DNA from: 2-12-FULL-42-15 sp964196565
GTDB lineage: Bacteria; Pseudomonadota; Gammaproteobacteria; Coxiellales; Coxiellaceae
Reading direction: 5' to 3'
Length of the DNA: 27,842 bases
Assembly (NCBI GenBank): GCA_964196565.1
Contig: CAXMUH010000058.1
Coordinates: 1 to 27,842 of the forward strand
Below are positions 8,727-15,572 of the stretch, piece after piece (position 1 is the stretch's first letter; each line of letters opens with the position of its first letter). The position numbers and the translations under genes are program-made. The notes beneath the pieces are model-generated. The model saw only the letters and a list, made by a program, of their open reading frames with translations, made no database searches and was not told the origin of the DNA.

Positions 8727-9401
8727 ATGAAAGATAAATTAAAGGCAATAGCAACACGATTACGTCATGAGTTTAACAACCTTGATTTATTAGAGCAGGC
8801 GCTGACGCATCGAAGTGCAGGTTCAATGAATAACGAGCGACTTGAATTTCTTGGCGATGCTATTTTGGGTTATGCGATTTCCTCAGAGCTTTATCGTCGT
8901 CACCCGAATGCAAAAGAAGGTGAGTTATCCAGGATGCGTTCATCACTGGTTAACGGTGAAGTGTTAGCACAGCTAGCAGTTGATTTAAACATAGGTGAAT
9001 ATCTAAACTTAGGCTCGGGTGAGCGAAAAAGTGGTGGTGCCATGCGCGAGTCTATTTTAGCCGATGCGATGGAAGCGATTATAGGTGCAATTTATTTAGA
9101 TGCGGGTATTGAGAAGGCGAGTCAGTTTATTGTTCATTGGTATGGTGAATCAGTGGATGACTTGTCGCAATTGCAACCGGTTAAAGATGCTAAATCACAA
9201 TTACAAGAATGGTTGCAAGGGCGTGGGCTGCCGTTGCCACAATATGCGTCCACAATAACCGGTAAGGCGCATTCTTTAAAATTTGAAATTGTTTGTAGCG
9301 TTGAAGGGTTGCCTCATCGTTCAATTGGAGTGAGTAGTAGCCGACGTAAAGCCGAACAAATGGCTGCTGAAAAATATTTGGAATTTTTAGATGAAGAATG
9401 A
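8727..9401 (+). CDS. rnc: Ribonuclease III
   Basis: Double-strand-specific endoribonuclease that processes rRNA precursors and many mRNAs; acts as a dimer with Mg2+. At 224 aa it matches E. coli (226). The signature NERLEFLGD is at 36-44, and the four metal-binding acidic residues correspond to E40, D44, D113 and E116. A double-stranded RNA binding domain occupies about 150-222, with the conserved QMAAEKYLEFL end. GGGG lies about 9 bp before the ATG. The 3' end overlaps era by 11 bp, so expression of the two is probably coupled. Confidence 0.97.
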   Translation: MKDKLKAIATRLRHEFNNLDLLEQALTHRSAGSMNNERLEFLGDAILGYAISSELYRRHPNAKEGELSRMRSSLVNGEVLAQLAVDLNIGEYLNLGSGERKSGGAMRESILADAMEAIIGAIYLDAGIEKASQFIVHWYGESVDDLSQLQPVKDAKSQLQEWLQGRGLPLPQYASTITGKAHSLKFEIVCSVEGLPHRSIGVSSSRRKAEQMAAEKYLEFLDEE

Positions 9402-10287
9402 AACAACACATTGTGGTTATGTCGCAGTAGTGGGTCGGCCCAATGTGGGTAAATCGACATTATTAAACTGTATTTTGGGCACTAAACTTTGCATAACCTC
9501 CGATAAACCGCAGACTACACGGCACCGATTACTGGGTATTAAAACCCAGGGTGAGGATCAGTATGTGTATGTTGATACACCGGGTATCCATAAAAAGGCT
9601 AAGGTTGCATTAAATCGCTATTTAAATAAAGCGGCGCTAACAACGTTTCAATCGGTTGATGTAATTGTATTGGTTGTTGATTGCACGCAGTGGGAAGAAG
9701 ACGATAATTGGGTTCTAAAGCATCTTAAAAATGTTGAAGTACCAGTTATTTTAGCTGTTAATAAAATTGATCGACTGAAAGATCGAACTAAACTTTTGCC
9801 TTTGCTTGAAGCGTATCAGAAGGAATATAAATTTGCAGCCATCATCCCAGTTTCCGCGATGAAGGGTGATCAGGTGCAGCAACTCGAAGATGAGATTAAA
9901 AAATATTTACCAGAGTCGCCATTTTTCTTTCCCGAAGATCAGATCAGTGATCGCGGTGATCAGTTTATTGCAGCTGAAATTGTGCGCGAAAAACTCATGC
10001 GAAACTTAGAACAAGAGCTCCCGTATTCGATCACAGTGACGATTGATGCATTTGCTGATGAGAAAGACATCGTGCGTATCAGTGCCGTTATTTGGGTTGA
10101 AAGAGATAGCCATAAGCCGATTGTGATTGGAAAAAAAGGCGATCAACTTAAAAAGATAGGTAAACTTGCGCGGGTCAGCCTCGAGCAATATTTCCATAAA
10201 AAAGTCTATATACAATTGTGGGTGAAGGTGAAAACAGGCTGGACCGATGATGAGAATCTATTAAGTCGTTTTGGCTATGAGAAATAA
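9391..10287 (+). CDS. era: GTPase Era
   Basis: Ras-like GTPase with a KH domain that binds the 3' end of 16S rRNA and checks 30S maturation. It is 298 aa (E. coli 301). GTPase motifs: GRPNVGKS (15-22), the TTRHR switch segment, DTPG (61-64) and NKID (123-126). The C-terminal KH domain carries VIGKKGDQLKKIG. Its start lies inside rnc, and recO follows after 2 bp. RNase III and Era both work on 16S maturation, so the coupling is functionally sensible. Confidence 0.98.
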   Translation: MKNETTHCGYVAVVGRPNVGKSTLLNCILGTKLCITSDKPQTTRHRLLGIKTQGEDQYVYVDTPGIHKKAKVALNRYLNKAALTTFQSVDVIVLVVDCTQWEEDDNWVLKHLKNVEVPVILAVNKIDRLKDRTKLLPLLEAYQKEYKFAAIIPVSAMKGDQVQQLEDEIKKYLPESPFFFPEDQISDRGDQFIAAEIVREKLMRNLEQELPYSITVTIDAFADEKDIVRISAVIWVERDSHKPIVIGKKGDQLKKIGKLARVSLEQYFHKKVYIQLWVKVKTGWTDDENLLSRFGYEK

Positions 10288-10289
10288 TT

Positions 10290-10991
10290 ATGGCTAATCG
10301 TGTCGTTTTGGAGCCGGCCTATGTTTTACACCGCAGACCTTATAGTAATACCAGTTTAATCGTTGAATTTTTTACCGAAAAGTACGGGCGCATGGCGGCC
10401 GTTGCGCGCAGTGCACGTGGATTAAAATCACGTTATCGCGGAAAATTAGAGCTTTTTTTCCCAATGATGATTTCATGGTCAGGGCGTGGTGAGCTTAAAA
10501 CATTGGGGCAAGTTGAATTTAGTCATTCGCCGATAACCTTGGGTGGTAATCCTTTATTATGTGGATTTTATCTCAACGAAATGTTAATGCGTTTGTTACA
10601 CCGCGATGATCCGTATACTAAATTATTTCACTTTTATCATGAAACGCTGCAAAAATTAAAATCAAAGCAAGAATTGCAAGTGGTGTTGCGACTTTTTGAA
10701 AAGCACCTATTGCACGAATTGGGTTATGGATTGTCATTTGTGCATGAGCATCAAACAAAAAATCCGATTGATGCCAATGCCTATTACCAATTTATTCCTG
10801 ATCGCGGTTTTATTCGTGCTGAGAATAATACCGGTGATATCGGTGTATTTTGTGGAGCGAGTTTACTAGCGTTTCACGCTGAGCAATTTAGTGATAAGCC
10901 AACCTTGCAAGATGCAAAACGCTTAATGCGTTTGGCTTTTAGCCGCCATTTGGGTGATCGGCCGTTAAAAAGTCGAGAATTACTGCAATAA
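10290..10991 (+). CDS. recO: DNA repair protein RecO
   Basis: RecO works with RecR to load RecA on SSB-coated single-stranded DNA in the RecFOR pathway. The protein is 233 aa (E. coli 242). The N-terminal OB-fold shows YVLHRRPYSNTSLIVEFFTEKYGRM followed by a basic ARGLKSRYRG stretch, as in the family. The helical C-terminal part includes FYLNEMLMRLL, HRDDPY and LFEKHLLHELGYGLSF. Its start is 2 bp from the era stop and has no clear Shine-Dalgarno site of its own. Confidence 0.95.
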   Translation: MANRVVLEPAYVLHRRPYSNTSLIVEFFTEKYGRMAAVARSARGLKSRYRGKLELFFPMMISWSGRGELKTLGQVEFSHSPITLGGNPLLCGFYLNEMLMRLLHRDDPYTKLFHFYHETLQKLKSKQELQVVLRLFEKHLLHELGYGLSFVHEHQTKNPIDANAYYQFIPDRGFIRAENNTGDIGVFCGASLLAFHAEQFSDKPTLQDAKRLMRLAFSRHLGDRPLKSRELLQ

Positions 10992-11006
10992 AATCTGGAG
11001 AACACT

Positions 11007-11741
11007 ATGAATTTAGCCAATAGCATTCGTTTAGGCGTCAATATTGATCATGTGGCCACAATGCGTCAGGCACGTGGCACCCGATACCCAGATCCCGTGT
11101 ATGCGGCATTAATCGCACAAGAATCTGGGGCTGATGGGATTACTTTGCATTTGCGTGAAGACCGGCGACATATTCAAGAGCGCGATGTGGATTTGTTAAT
11201 GCAGCAATTACAAGTGCCGATGAATTTAGAAATGGCAGTCACCGAAGAAATGATTACTTTTGCCGAAGCCATGGCGCCAGCGCATTGTTGTTTGGTTCCT
11301 GAAAAACGTGAAGAGTTAACTACCGAAGGCGGCTTAGAAGTTGCTGGTAATATTGAATCGATTACCAAAGCCTGCCAACGCTTACATGCCGCTGGAATTG
11401 AAGTATCCTTATTTATCGACCCAGATAAAGCGCAAATTGATGCGGCGATAAAATGTGGCGCACCCGTCATCGAGTTACACACCGGAAAATATGCGGATGC
11501 AGAAAGCCAGGATCAAGAGCGCTATTTAATTGAAGTGATTGAAGCTGCAGAATATGCCCATGGACAGGGAGTCGTCGTCAATGCCGGTCATGGATTGCAT
11601 TATCATAATGTACAACCAATCGCTGCAATTCCTTTGATTAATGAATTAAACATTGGTCACAGCATTGTGGCAAAAGCGATGTTTGATGGTTTTGCCAGTG
11701 CCGTGGCTGAAATGAAATCTCTAATGTTAAATGTAGAATAG
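11007..11741 (+). CDS. pdxJ: Pyridoxine 5'-phosphate synthase
   Basis: PdxJ condenses 1-deoxy-xylulose 5-phosphate with 3-amino-2-oxopropyl phosphate to give pyridoxine 5'-phosphate, the last ring-closing step of the DXP-dependent vitamin B6 route. It has 244 aa, the usual length. NIDHVATMRQARGTRYPDP begins at residue 12. Active-site blocks GITLHLREDRRHI (H48), MNLEMA (E75) and VNAGHGLHYHN are all present. GGAG lies 8 bp before the ATG. It closes the lepA operon; acpS, which often follows pdxJ, is absent and the region beyond is a repeat-bounded insertion. Confidence 0.97.
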   Translation: MNLANSIRLGVNIDHVATMRQARGTRYPDPVYAALIAQESGADGITLHLREDRRHIQERDVDLLMQQLQVPMNLEMAVTEEMITFAEAMAPAHCCLVPEKREELTTEGGLEVAGNIESITKACQRLHAAGIEVSLFIDPDKAQIDAAIKCGAPVIELHTGKYADAESQDQERYLIEVIEAAEYAHGQGVVVNAGHGLHYHNVQPIAAIPLINELNIGHSIVAKAMFDGFASAVAEMKSLMLNVE

Positions 11742-11745
11742 GATT

Positions 11746-11782
11746 GTAGGGTGGATTAGCACCACAAGGTGCGTAATCCACC
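11746..11782. repeat. GTAGGGTGGATTA palindromic repeat, possible hairpin after pdxJ
   Basis: GGTGGATTAGCACC pairs across an ACAA loop with GGTGCGTAATCCACC, leaving one bulged base. This is a common dispersed palindrome type in proteobacteria. It lies 4 bp after the pdxJ stop and could stabilise or end the lepA-pdxJ transcript, although no T-tract follows. Confidence 0.75.
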
Positions 11783-11952
11783 GGTGCACCAAGCTCTTCT
11801 TTAAGTTTGACAATGGGAATAATTTATTCGATTTTATCAGAGAGCTCAACTCATTGTTTATTATGAAGATTGACGCCGACCCTATTTTACGCGGCGGGCG
11901 CAGAGATTAAAAAAGGCGCAGCGAACTTATTTGATTATCCATAGGTACGGTA

Positions 11953-11980
11953 TTGCAACAAAATGACTGTGGTTTATCAT
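11953..11980 (+). promoter_or_regulatory. Candidate promoter of the GxxExxY gene
   Basis: TTGCAA (11953-11958), a 16-bp spacer and TATCAT (11975-11980), 31 bp before the start codon and inside the inner inverted repeats. The gene therefore appears to carry its own promoter. Confidence 0.4.
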
Positions 11981-12011
11981 GATACTTCTATTTTTCTAAG
12001 GAGAAGCTAGT

Positions 12012-12389
12012 ATGCATGAGAATCAAATTGCCTCTGTTGTTCTTGATGAAGCAATAGCTCTTCACAAGTCATTAGGGCCAGGCTTGTTAGAATCTGTTTA
12101 CGAAACAATTCTAGCTCACAAGCTAAGAAAAAGAGGGCTTGAGGCTAGACAGCAGGTTCCAATATCGTTGGAATATGACGGCGTGCAATTAAAGAAATGC
12201 TTTGTTGCAGACATTGTCATTAATAATTTGGTTATACTGGAAATTAAATCTCAGCAAAAAAACCAAGACCTGCATCGAATGCAGTTGTTGTCTTACTTGA
12301 AAATATCAAAAAAAAAGCTGGGTTTAGTTTTAAATTTCGGTATGGGGCTCATGTGTGAGGGAATTTCTCGCATTGCGAATGGACTTTAA
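12012..12389 (+). CDS. GxxExxY protein (PDDEXK_3 family)
   Basis: Small 125-aa protein of the GxxExxY family, whose members are predicted PD-(D/E)xK nuclease-like proteins of unknown biological role. The name-giving motif is G24-L-L-E27-S-V-Y30. The nuclease-like core is D67 in FVADIVI followed by E77-I-K79 in VILEIKS, and the usual LNFG...GISRI end is present, so the protein looks complete and potentially active. AAGGAG is placed 8 bp before the ATG, the strongest ribosome site in this part of the window. It has no partner gene and lies alone inside nested inverted repeats between pdxJ and lpxH. The family is patchily distributed and often regarded as mobile, which fits. Function should be left open. 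Confidence 0.9.
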   Translation: MHENQIASVVLDEAIALHKSLGPGLLESVYETILAHKLRKRGLEARQQVPISLEYDGVQLKKCFVADIVINNLVILEIKSQQKNQDLHRMQLLSYLKISKKKLGLVLNFGMGLMCEGISRIANGL

Positions 12390-12514
12390 CAAAATTGTTT
12401 TTCCTTTGCGCCTTTTTTAACCGCCGCGTCGTTGCGTAAGAGAAAACATCTTCGAGCGGCTTATTAGACAAAAAGTCAAAGCTACCCATGTCTCCGTCTA
12501 TACAATAATCCACC

Positions 12515-13258
12515 CTACTCAAACGGTACTAACTCATACTCACCATCGGAATAAAATTTAACGTAATCCGCATGATCATGCCAGGCACCCATAACCACAC
12601 GTTCTGCCGCTTCATCATTTACTGTTAGTTTATGAATATTAGGCCGATGGGTATGGCCATGAATCATAAGGTTAACATTATTTTCTTGCATGCAATCTCT
12701 AATCGCATCCGGAGTCACATCCATAATATGTGTGGCTTCAGCGTGATGGTATTTGCCGCTGTTTTCGCGCATACGTGCTGCAATTTTACGGCGAACAAAT
12801 AATGGCATTACGATTAATAATAGTTTTTGCCAAAAGGGATTTAAAATAAACTTACGATATTTTTGATGACGAATATCTAAAGTGCAAAATACATCGCCAT
12901 GCGATAATAGAACGGGTTTACCATAGAGATTAATAACACAAGGATCGGCTAACATCTTAAAGCCACTTTGTTTGGCGAAGCGTTTGCCAAGCACAAAATC
13001 GCGATTACCGCGCATAAAGTAAATCGGCACACCACTATCCGCGAGCGCTTTCAGCTTTTGACTTATTTGTTGATTAAATGGCGTCATATCATCATCACCA
13101 ATCCAGGCTTCAAATAGATCGCCCAGGATATACAGCGCATCTGCACTTGGTGCAATATCGCGCATAAACTGCATAAATCGTGTCGTAACGACTGGATCTT
13201 CCTGGTGAAGATGTAGATCTGATATAAGTAAAGTAAATGTGCGCATAACGATTTTCAT
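12515..13258 (-). CDS. lpxH: UDP-2,3-diacylglucosamine diphosphatase
   Basis: LpxH hydrolyses UDP-2,3-diacylglucosamine to lipid X and UMP in lipid A synthesis, a peripheral inner-membrane metallophosphatase. It is 247 aa (E. coli 240). Metal-binding blocks are in order: SDLHL (13-17), GDLFEAW (45-51), GNRD (83-86), HGD (119-121) and HGHTH (199-203). The first ATG gives MKIVMRTF; the second ATG four codons later (13246) may be the true start, as most homologues begin close to the SDLHL strand; neither has a clear ribosome site. The last codons lie in the right arm of the neighbouring GxxExxY cassette. Closeness to cysS, transcribed the other way, resembles the E. coli arrangement lpxH-ppiB-cysS. 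Confidence 0.93.
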   Translation of the reverse strand: MKIVMRTFTLLISDLHLHQEDPVVTTRFMQFMRDIAPSADALYILGDLFEAWIGDDDMTPFNQQISQKLKALADSGVPIYFMRGNRDFVLGKRFAKQSGFKMLADPCVINLYGKPVLLSHGDVFCTLDIRHQKYRKFILNPFWQKLLLIVMPLFVRRKIAARMRENSGKYHHAEATHIMDVTPDAIRDCMQENNVNLMIHGHTHRPNIHKLTVNDEAAERVVMGAWHDHADYVKFYSDGEYELVPFE

Positions 13259-13267
13259 TTGTTAAAA

Positions 13268-13285
13268 TAGGCTTATTGTAGCCTA
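13268..13285. promoter_or_regulatory. Perfect inverted repeat in the lpxH leader or promoter
   Basis: TAGGCT-TATTGT-AGCCTA is an exact 6-bp inverted repeat starting 10 bp upstream of the lpxH start. On the minus strand it contains TACAAT, a good -10 sequence. It may be an operator over the promoter or, if transcription starts further upstream, a small hairpin near the ribosome site. Confidence 0.35.
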
Positions 13286-13305
13286 AATCTGTAAAAAAGT
13301 CTGAC

Positions 13306-13334
13306 TTGTCGCAACAGTTGGCTTGGGGTAGGAT
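13306..13334 (+). promoter_or_regulatory. Candidate promoter of the cupin-cysS pair
   Basis: TTGTCG (13306-13311), a 17-bp spacer and TAGGAT (13329-13334), 70 bp before the cupin start. The gap of 146 bp must also hold the divergent lpxH promoter. Confidence 0.4.
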
Positions 13335-13404
13335 AAGCTGACTGATCCGCGTCAAAACCGCCCAATGTATGACCAAGTTATAGGATTTCATAGGAGGAAC
13401 CATT

Positions 13405-13890
13405 ATGGATAACACATTGATAGAACAATTAGAGCTCGAAGCGCATCCAGAAGGTGGATTTTATCGGCGTACTTTTGAATCGAAGCTGTTTATGGCGGAC
13501 AGTGAGGGGCGGGAGGTTCGGATTGCCTCAGCGATTTATTACTATTTAGCTAGCGATGATTTTTCGGCGTGGCACCGTTTGGATACCGATGAAATGTTTC
13601 ATTTTTATTCCGGCACCAGCCTGACTTTACATATGATTAATCCAGAGGGGAAATTGTCACATATCAGTTTAGGTGATCCTTGCTCTGATGCTGCCTATAT
13701 AGCGCAGTTTGTGGTACCCAGAGACAATTGGTTCGCACTTGAAGTGGATGCGGAGAATTCCTATAGTTTGGTGGGTTGTACCAACTTTCCAGAATTTCAA
13801 CTGGATAAATTTGAAATCGCAAAACGTCGAGAATTGGCAGAGCAATTCCCTGATCATAAATGTATTATAGAAAGATTAACTCGAGAGTAA
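13405..13890 (+). CDS. DUF985 family cupin protein
   Basis: A 161-aa single-domain cupin of the DUF985/Cupin_5 family, known mainly from structures and without an agreed reaction. Family hallmarks are EAHPEGGFYRRTF near residues 12-24, SAIYYYL, SAWHRLDTDEMFHFYSG (the first cupin motif, with the histidines facing the barrel), VPRDNWFALEV, and SLVGCTNFPEFQ.DKFE near the end. A strong AGGAGG site precedes the ATG. The stop is 1 bp from the cysS start, so the two are almost certainly co-transcribed and coupled. In E. coli this position relative to lpxH and cysS is taken by ppiB. A role in sugar-nucleotide or small-molecule binding is possible but unproven. Confidence 0.88.
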   Translation: MDNTLIEQLELEAHPEGGFYRRTFESKLFMADSEGREVRIASAIYYYLASDDFSAWHRLDTDEMFHFYSGTSLTLHMINPEGKLSHISLGDPCSDAAYIAQFVVPRDNWFALEVDAENSYSLVGCTNFPEFQLDKFEIAKRRELAEQFPDHKCIIERLTRE

Positions 13891-13891
13891 A

Positions 13892-15265
13892 ATGGCACTT
13901 AAAATATTTAATAGCTTAACCAAGAAAAAAGAAACTTTTAAACCTATCGTTCCTGGTAAAGTTGGGATTTATGTTTGCGGCATCACCGTTTACGATTATT
14001 GCCATATCGGTCATGCACGTTCGATGATTGTATTTGATGTGGTGACGCGCTATATGCGCGCGCGCGGCTATGACGTGAATTACGTGCATAATATTACCGA
14101 TATTGATGATAAAATTATTAATCGCGCTAACGAAAATGGTGAGAGTTGTGAGGCATTAACGATGCGTTTTATTGATGCGTTGCATGAAGATGAAAAAGCG
14201 CTGGGCATTAAGCCTTCTGATTTAGAGCCGCGTGCAACCGAACATCTAAAAGAGATTATCGAATTGGTGCAGGCGCTTATTGAATCCGGTAATGCTTATG
14301 TTGCGGATAATGGCGATGTGTATTTTGATGTACGTAAATTTAAAAGCTATGGCAAATTATCGCATCGTAATATTGATGATTTGATTTCAGGCGCTAGAGT
14401 TGAGATTGGTGATGTTAAACGTGATCCATTGGATTTTGTATTATGGAAAATTGCAAAACCCGATGAACCTAAATGGGATTCTCCTTGGGGCGCTGGACGC
14501 CCGGGTTGGCATATTGAATGCTCGGCGATGTCTACCCACTTTTTAGGGCAACCGTTTGATATTCATGGTGGTGGTTTGGATTTAAAATTTCCGCATCATG
14601 AAAATGAAATTGCGCAATCAGAAGCCGCACACAATAAAAACTTTGCTAATATCTGGATGCACGCTGGGCTTTTGCAAGTTGATAATGAAAAAATGTCAAA
14701 ATCATTAAATAATTTTTTCACTATTCGCGAAATTTTAGAAAAATATCACTTTGAAGAAGTGCGTTATTTTATGTTGGCGGGCCATTATCGCAGTCCGGTA
14801 AATTATTCTGAAGATAATCTGGCTAAAGTACATCAATCATTAATAAGTCTATACACAGCGCTGCGCGGTTTGCCCGAAGTTAGTGAAGAAAATACCGAAT
14901 TCGATAAAAAATTTAATCAAGCCATGGATGATGATTTTAATACGCCAGTTGCCTTTTCCGTGTTATTTGAAATGGCGCGTGAGATAAATCGTCTGCGTGA
15001 ACAAAATGATACCCAGCAAGCAGCTAAGCTGGCCTCAGGTTTAAAACGTTTGGGTGGTATTTTGGGATTATTGCAACAGGATCCTGAGGTCTATTTAAAA
15101 GGCAACTCGGATGATGCTGAAAAAATCGATGCATTAATAGAACAACGCAATCAGGCGCGTCGCGATAAAGATTGGGCAAAAGCCGATCGTATTCGTGATC
15201 AGTTGGTTTCGATGCGTGTGGTGATCGAAGATGATGCCAAAGGCACCACTTGGCGTCGCTCGTAA
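13892..15265 (+). CDS. cysS: Cysteinyl-tRNA synthetase
   Basis: Class I aminoacyl-tRNA synthetase charging tRNA-Cys; monomeric, with a zinc that selects cysteine. The protein has 457 aa (E. coli 461). HIGH is at 38-41 and KMSKS at 267-271. The zinc ligands correspond to C29, C210, H235 and E239, all present. The DALR-like helical end and the C-terminal RDQLVSMRVVIEDDAKGTTWRR are intact. Translation probably depends partly on the upstream cupin gene, since only 1 bp separates them and the local ribosome site is weak. Confidence 0.98.
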   Translation: MALKIFNSLTKKKETFKPIVPGKVGIYVCGITVYDYCHIGHARSMIVFDVVTRYMRARGYDVNYVHNITDIDDKIINRANENGESCEALTMRFIDALHEDEKALGIKPSDLEPRATEHLKEIIELVQALIESGNAYVADNGDVYFDVRKFKSYGKLSHRNIDDLISGARVEIGDVKRDPLDFVLWKIAKPDEPKWDSPWGAGRPGWHIECSAMSTHFLGQPFDIHGGGLDLKFPHHENEIAQSEAAHNKNFANIWMHAGLLQVDNEKMSKSLNNFFTIREILEKYHFEEVRYFMLAGHYRSPVNYSEDNLAKVHQSLISLYTALRGLPEVSEENTEFDKKFNQAMDDDFNTPVAFSVLFEMAREINRLREQNDTQQAAKLASGLKRLGGILGLLQQDPEVYLKGNSDDAEKIDALIEQRNQARRDKDWAKADRIRDQLVSMRVVIEDDAKGTTWRRS

Positions 15266-15300
15266 CTTTGACTTCAATTGGAGCAACTACGGGTGTCTCA

Positions 15301-15430
15301 CTCGTCATTCCGAGAGAGCGAAGCGAACCGAGGAATCCCCTGCCGCGTCATTTCGACCGAGCCCGTAGGGCGAGTGGAGAAATCTAGCGCATTAAATATG
15401 GATCCCTCGGCTTCGCTCGGGATGACGAGC
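15301..15430. repeat. Composite dispersed repeat downstream of cysS
   Basis: Outer arms CTCGTCATTCCGAG...GAGGAATCC (15301-15339) and GGATCCCTCGG...GGGATGACGAG (15399-15429) are imperfect inverted copies of one family. Nested between them (15347-15384) is a second palindrome type, GTCATTTCGACCGAG...GTGGAGAAATC. The same outer family recurs after ppc (25514-25592). A large cruciform or hairpin is possible just after the cysS stop and may end its transcript. Confidence 0.85.
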
Positions 15431-15477
15431 TCCAAGTTTTTATCTGTTTACTAATATTTCCTTAATACAAACCTGGT

Positions 15478-15553
15478 TATAATGCGTTATTGCTGAAAAA
15501 ATACATCTAGTGATTAATTAAATCATTATTAATTAATTTTAATTTAAGTAAAG
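15478..15553 (+). promoter_or_regulatory. AT-rich promoter region of the 1145-aa gene
   Basis: This is the non-repeat part of a 307-bp gap (15266-15572). It begins with a consensus TATAAT (15478-15483) without a good -35. Two direct ATTAATTAA copies follow at 15513-15521 and 15528-15536, then TTTTAATTTAAGTAAAG at 15537-15553. The last sequence resembles one upstream of the 632-aa gene, differing by one inserted base, so a shared regulator is possible. GAGG precedes the start codon. Confidence 0.4.
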
Positions 15554-15572
15554 CACATTATCGAGGTCGAAT

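Larger units (their letters stand above)
11746..12518. mobile_element. Possible mobile cassette: GxxExxY gene inside nested inverted repeats
   Basis: Outer arms: GTAGGGTGGATTA at 11746-11758 and its exact reverse complement at 12506-12518. Inner arms: TTAAAAAAGGCGCA (11907-11920) and its exact reverse complement at 12407-12420, each with a further CGCGGCGG / CCGCCGCG block beside it (11890-11897 and 12421-12428). The only gene inside is the GxxExxY protein. The unit sits exactly between pdxJ and lpxH, and the outer right arm covers the lpxH stop codon. The structure resembles a small non-autonomous cassette, but no transposase or target duplication was seen, so mobility is inference. Confidence 0.4.
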
